Positions 7,067 to 8,543 of a DNA stretch of 8,543 nucleotides are shown piece after piece. Position 1 is the first letter of the stretch, and each line of letters starts with the position of its first letter. The notes below the pieces were generated by a model. It did no database searches. It had not been told where the DNA came from and saw only the letters and a program-made list of their open reading frames with translations. The stretch spans positions 1 through 8,543 of the forward strand of contig CANKZO010000089.1 of the NCBI GenBank assembly GCA_947488485.1, given 5' to 3'. The DNA is from Opitutia bacterium (GTDB lineage Bacteria; Verrucomicrobiota; Verrucomicrobiae; Opitutales; UBA953). The translations under genes were made by a program, and so were the position numbers.

Positions 7067-7174
7067 TAGTTCTAAAGATTACGTCCACATCAGGATATCA
7101 GCCCCGCGTATCCAGATCGCTGAGGCTATGCGTCGGGTGATTACTACCCCTACCCCCACCCCTACCCCTACCCC
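7039..7174. repeat. Inverted array of GGGGTA-like 6-bp units (five per arm) with a 72-nt spacer
   Basis: The left arm (7039-7070) is GGGGCA, GGGGTA, GGGATA, GGGGTT, GGGGTA, then GT. The right arm (7143-7174) is AC, then TACCCC, TACCCC, CACCCC, TACCCC, TACCCC. The right arm is the reverse complement of the left at 28 of 32 positions. The spacer (7071-7142) is ordinary sequence with a possible internal hairpin (CGCGTA at 7105-7110 with TATGCG at 7127-7132, allowing one G-U pair). The element starts 11 nt after the DUF1501 stop and ends 53 nt before the next start. In RNA the arms would form a long GC-rich stem, so it could end or stabilise the DUF1501 transcript, but no T-run follows. Confidence 0.88.
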
Positions 7175-7175
7175 T

Positions 7176-7188
7176 TCTGCTCTGCTCT
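7176..7188 (+). repeat. Short TCTGC direct repeat next to the right hexamer arm
   Basis: TCTGC, TCTGC, TCT (2.6 copies of a 5-bp unit) starts two bases after the C-rich arm ends. It is short and could be chance, but it adds to the slippage-prone character of this gap. The rest of 7189-7227 shows no clear promoter or ribosome binding site. Confidence 0.45.
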
Positions 7189-7227
7189 ATTCTCGCAACC
7201 TAGGCGGATTTCAGATGTTAGATAAGC

Positions 7228-8543
7228 ATGCGCACCCCTCGCTTCCTTCCCATCCTGCTGGCCGTCCTGTTCGGTTGCTCTTCCCTCTTCGCCGCCGGCT
7301 TCCGCCTAGCTGCGCCGATCTCGGACCACATGGTCCTCCAGCGCGAGAAGCCCGTGGCCGTCTGGGGTTGGGCCGACGCCGGCGAGACGGTGACCGTAGC
7401 CTTCGCCGGCCAGTCGAAGTCCGCCACCGCGGACGCCGACGGTAAGTGGATGCTGAAACTCGACGCCCTCAAGGCCTCCGCCGAACCGCGCACGCTCTCT
7501 GTCACGGGCAAGGAAGGCCATAAGCTCGAAGTACAGGACGTGCTCGTCGGCGAAGTCTGGCTCGGCTCCGGCCAGTCCAACATGGCGATGACCGTGCAAT
7601 CGTCCAACCACTACCCGACCGAGCAAGCGCGCGCCAAGCTGCCGCTCATCCGGCACTATCGCGAGACTTCGACCCACTCCGCCGCCCCTGCCGCCGAAGG
7701 CAAAGGACTCTGGCAGGAATGCTCGCCCGACACCGTCGGCAGTTTTTCCGCGGCGCTCTATTTCTTCGGACGCGAGATCCACCGCGAAGTCGGCGTCCCG
7801 GTCGGCCTGATCAACACCTCCGTCGGTGGCACGCCCATCGAATCCTGGGTCTCCGCCGAGGCGCAGTCTTCCGACCCGGAAACGAAGGCGAACTTCGACG
7901 CCAAGATGAAGGACTACCTCGCCTTTGATGAAAAGAAGGCGCCCGAACTCTTCCAGAAGCAGACGGACATCTGGAAAGCCGCTGTCGCCAAAGCCAAGGC
8001 CAACGGTACGCCCTTCGTGACCCCGGCGCCGAAGAATCCGCTGGCCATGCGCAAGCTCAAGGGCGGACCCGCCGGCCTCTACAACGGCAAGGTGGTCAAC
8101 CTCGTGCCCTACACGCTCCGCGGCATGCTTTGGTATCAGGGTGAAGGCAACGCCGGCAACCCGGGCCTCTATCACAAACAGCTGTCCCAACTCGTCACGA
8201 GCTGGCGCACGCTCTGGAACGACGAAGTGCCGTTCGCCTGGGTCCAGCTTCCGAACTACACCTCGCCCGGCGAAGGCTGGCCCCGCGTCCGCGAATCGAT
8301 GATGAAGACGCTGGAACTCCCGAAGACCGGCATGGCCATCACGATCGATATCGGCGACGCCAAGGACATCCACCCGAAGAACAAGCAGGGCGTCGGCAAG
8401 CGCCTCTCCTTCTGGGCCCTCGGCACGGTCTACGGTAAGAACGTCGCCGCGATCAGCGGCCCGCTCCCGGCCGGCTCCTCGATCAGCGGCGACGCGATCA
8501 CGGTCTCCTTCAAGCATACGAACGGCGGACTGAAGTCCATGAA
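7228..8543 (+). CDS. Sialate O-acetylesterase-like SGNH hydrolase (SASA domain), 3' partial
   Basis: An exported carbohydrate esterase expected to remove O-acetyl groups from sugars. The family is named for sialic acid but in such bacteria often acts on plant or algal polysaccharides. 438 codons are visible and the frame runs off the window. The N-terminus has a signal sequence with FAA before Gly24. The Cys in LFGC (residues 14-17) could instead be a lipoprotein site, although Phe before GC is unusual. A small beta domain (VLQREKPVAVWGWADAGE) precedes the SGNH core. GQSNM puts the catalytic Ser at 117. NTSVGGTPIESW holds the oxyanion-hole glycine, WYQGEGN follows, and DIHP gives Asp380 and His382. 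The start is ATG 7228; the ATG at 7215 is in another frame. There is no ribosome binding site, only GATAAGC. The preceding gap of 200 bp suggests its own promoter, but none is evident. Confidence 0.92.
   Translation, partial: MRTPRFLPILLAVLFGCSSLFAAGFRLAAPISDHMVLQREKPVAVWGWADAGETVTVAFAGQSKSATADADGKWMLKLDALKASAEPRTLSVTGKEGHKLEVQDVLVGEVWLGSGQSNMAMTVQSSNHYPTEQARAKLPLIRHYRETSTHSAAPAAEGKGLWQECSPDTVGSFSAALYFFGREIHREVGVPVGLINTSVGGTPIESWVSAEAQSSDPETKANFDAKMKDYLAFDEKKAPELFQKQTDIWKAAVAKAKANGTPFVTPAPKNPLAMRKLKGGPAGLYNGKVVNLVPYTLRGMLWYQGEGNAGNPGLYHKQLSQLVTSWRTLWNDEVPFAWVQLPNYTSPGEGWPRVRESMMKTLELPKTGMAITIDIGDAKDIHPKNKQGVGKRLSFWALGTVYGKNVAAISGPLPAGSSISGDAITVSFKHTNGGLKSM

Noticed and set aside
7039..7174. 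CRISPR array
   Set aside because: The units are 6 bp, contiguous and inverted between arms, with no 23-40 bp repeats or unique spacers.
7128..7445. 105-codon plus-strand frame starting in the hexamer element
   Set aside because: Its N-terminus is a Thr-Pro run made by the TACCCC repeats, and it continues out of frame through the next gene's signal peptide.
7306..8517. 403-codon open frame on the minus strand, antisense to the sialate-O-acetylesterase-like gene
   Set aside because: Same reason: the plus strand carries a signal peptide, GQSN and DIHP motifs, and the antisense product looks like no protein family.

Overview
The window is GC-rich DNA, by eye well above 60% G+C in the genes, with five long genes. 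It most probably comes from a member of the Planctomycetota-Verrucomicrobiota (PVC) group. The reason is one gene carrying a Planctomycete-cytochrome-C (PSCyt1) domain plus DUF1549 (PSCyt2) and DUF1553 (PSD1), followed by a DUF1501 gene. That gene pair, together with secreted sulfatases and carbohydrate esterases, is characteristic of these bacteria. None of the four visible gene starts has a well-placed Shine-Dalgarno sequence, which fits. Verrucomicrobiota seems somewhat more likely than Planctomycetota, but the sequence alone does not decide it.

Layout: (1) 1-1302, plus strand, a formylglycine-type sulfatase whose N-terminus lies outside the window. (2) 1307-2365, minus strand, a secreted alpha/beta-hydrolase esterase that converges on the sulfatase with a 4-bp gap. 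(3) 2366-2498, a divergent promoter gap. (4) 2499-5465, plus strand, the large PSCyt1-DUF1549-DUF1553 protein with two haem c motifs. (5) 5466-5608, a gap holding an inverted array of 7-bp units. (6) 5609-7027, plus strand, the DUF1501 protein with a Tat-type leader. (7) 7028-7227, a gap holding an inverted array of GGGGTA-like 6-bp units. (8) 7228 to the window end, plus strand, a sialate-O-acetylesterase-like SGNH hydrolase cut by the window edge.

The enzymes suggest a locus for breaking down a sulfated, acylated polysaccharide outside the cytoplasm. The sulfatase would remove sulfate esters and the two esterases acyl or acetyl esters. The cytochrome/DUF1549/DUF1553 and DUF1501 pair would act with them in a role that has not been worked out. 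This division of labour is inferred from families and proximity.

The most unusual content is in the two gaps flanking the DUF1501 gene. Each holds two inverted arms built from short tandem units: four 7-bp units per arm in one gap, five 6-bp units per arm in the other. A non-repetitive spacer of 52 or 72 nt separates the arms. The unit sequences are unrelated but the architecture is the same. The 6-bp arms also have strong G-quadruplex character. This may be a class of intergenic element worth a genome-wide search.
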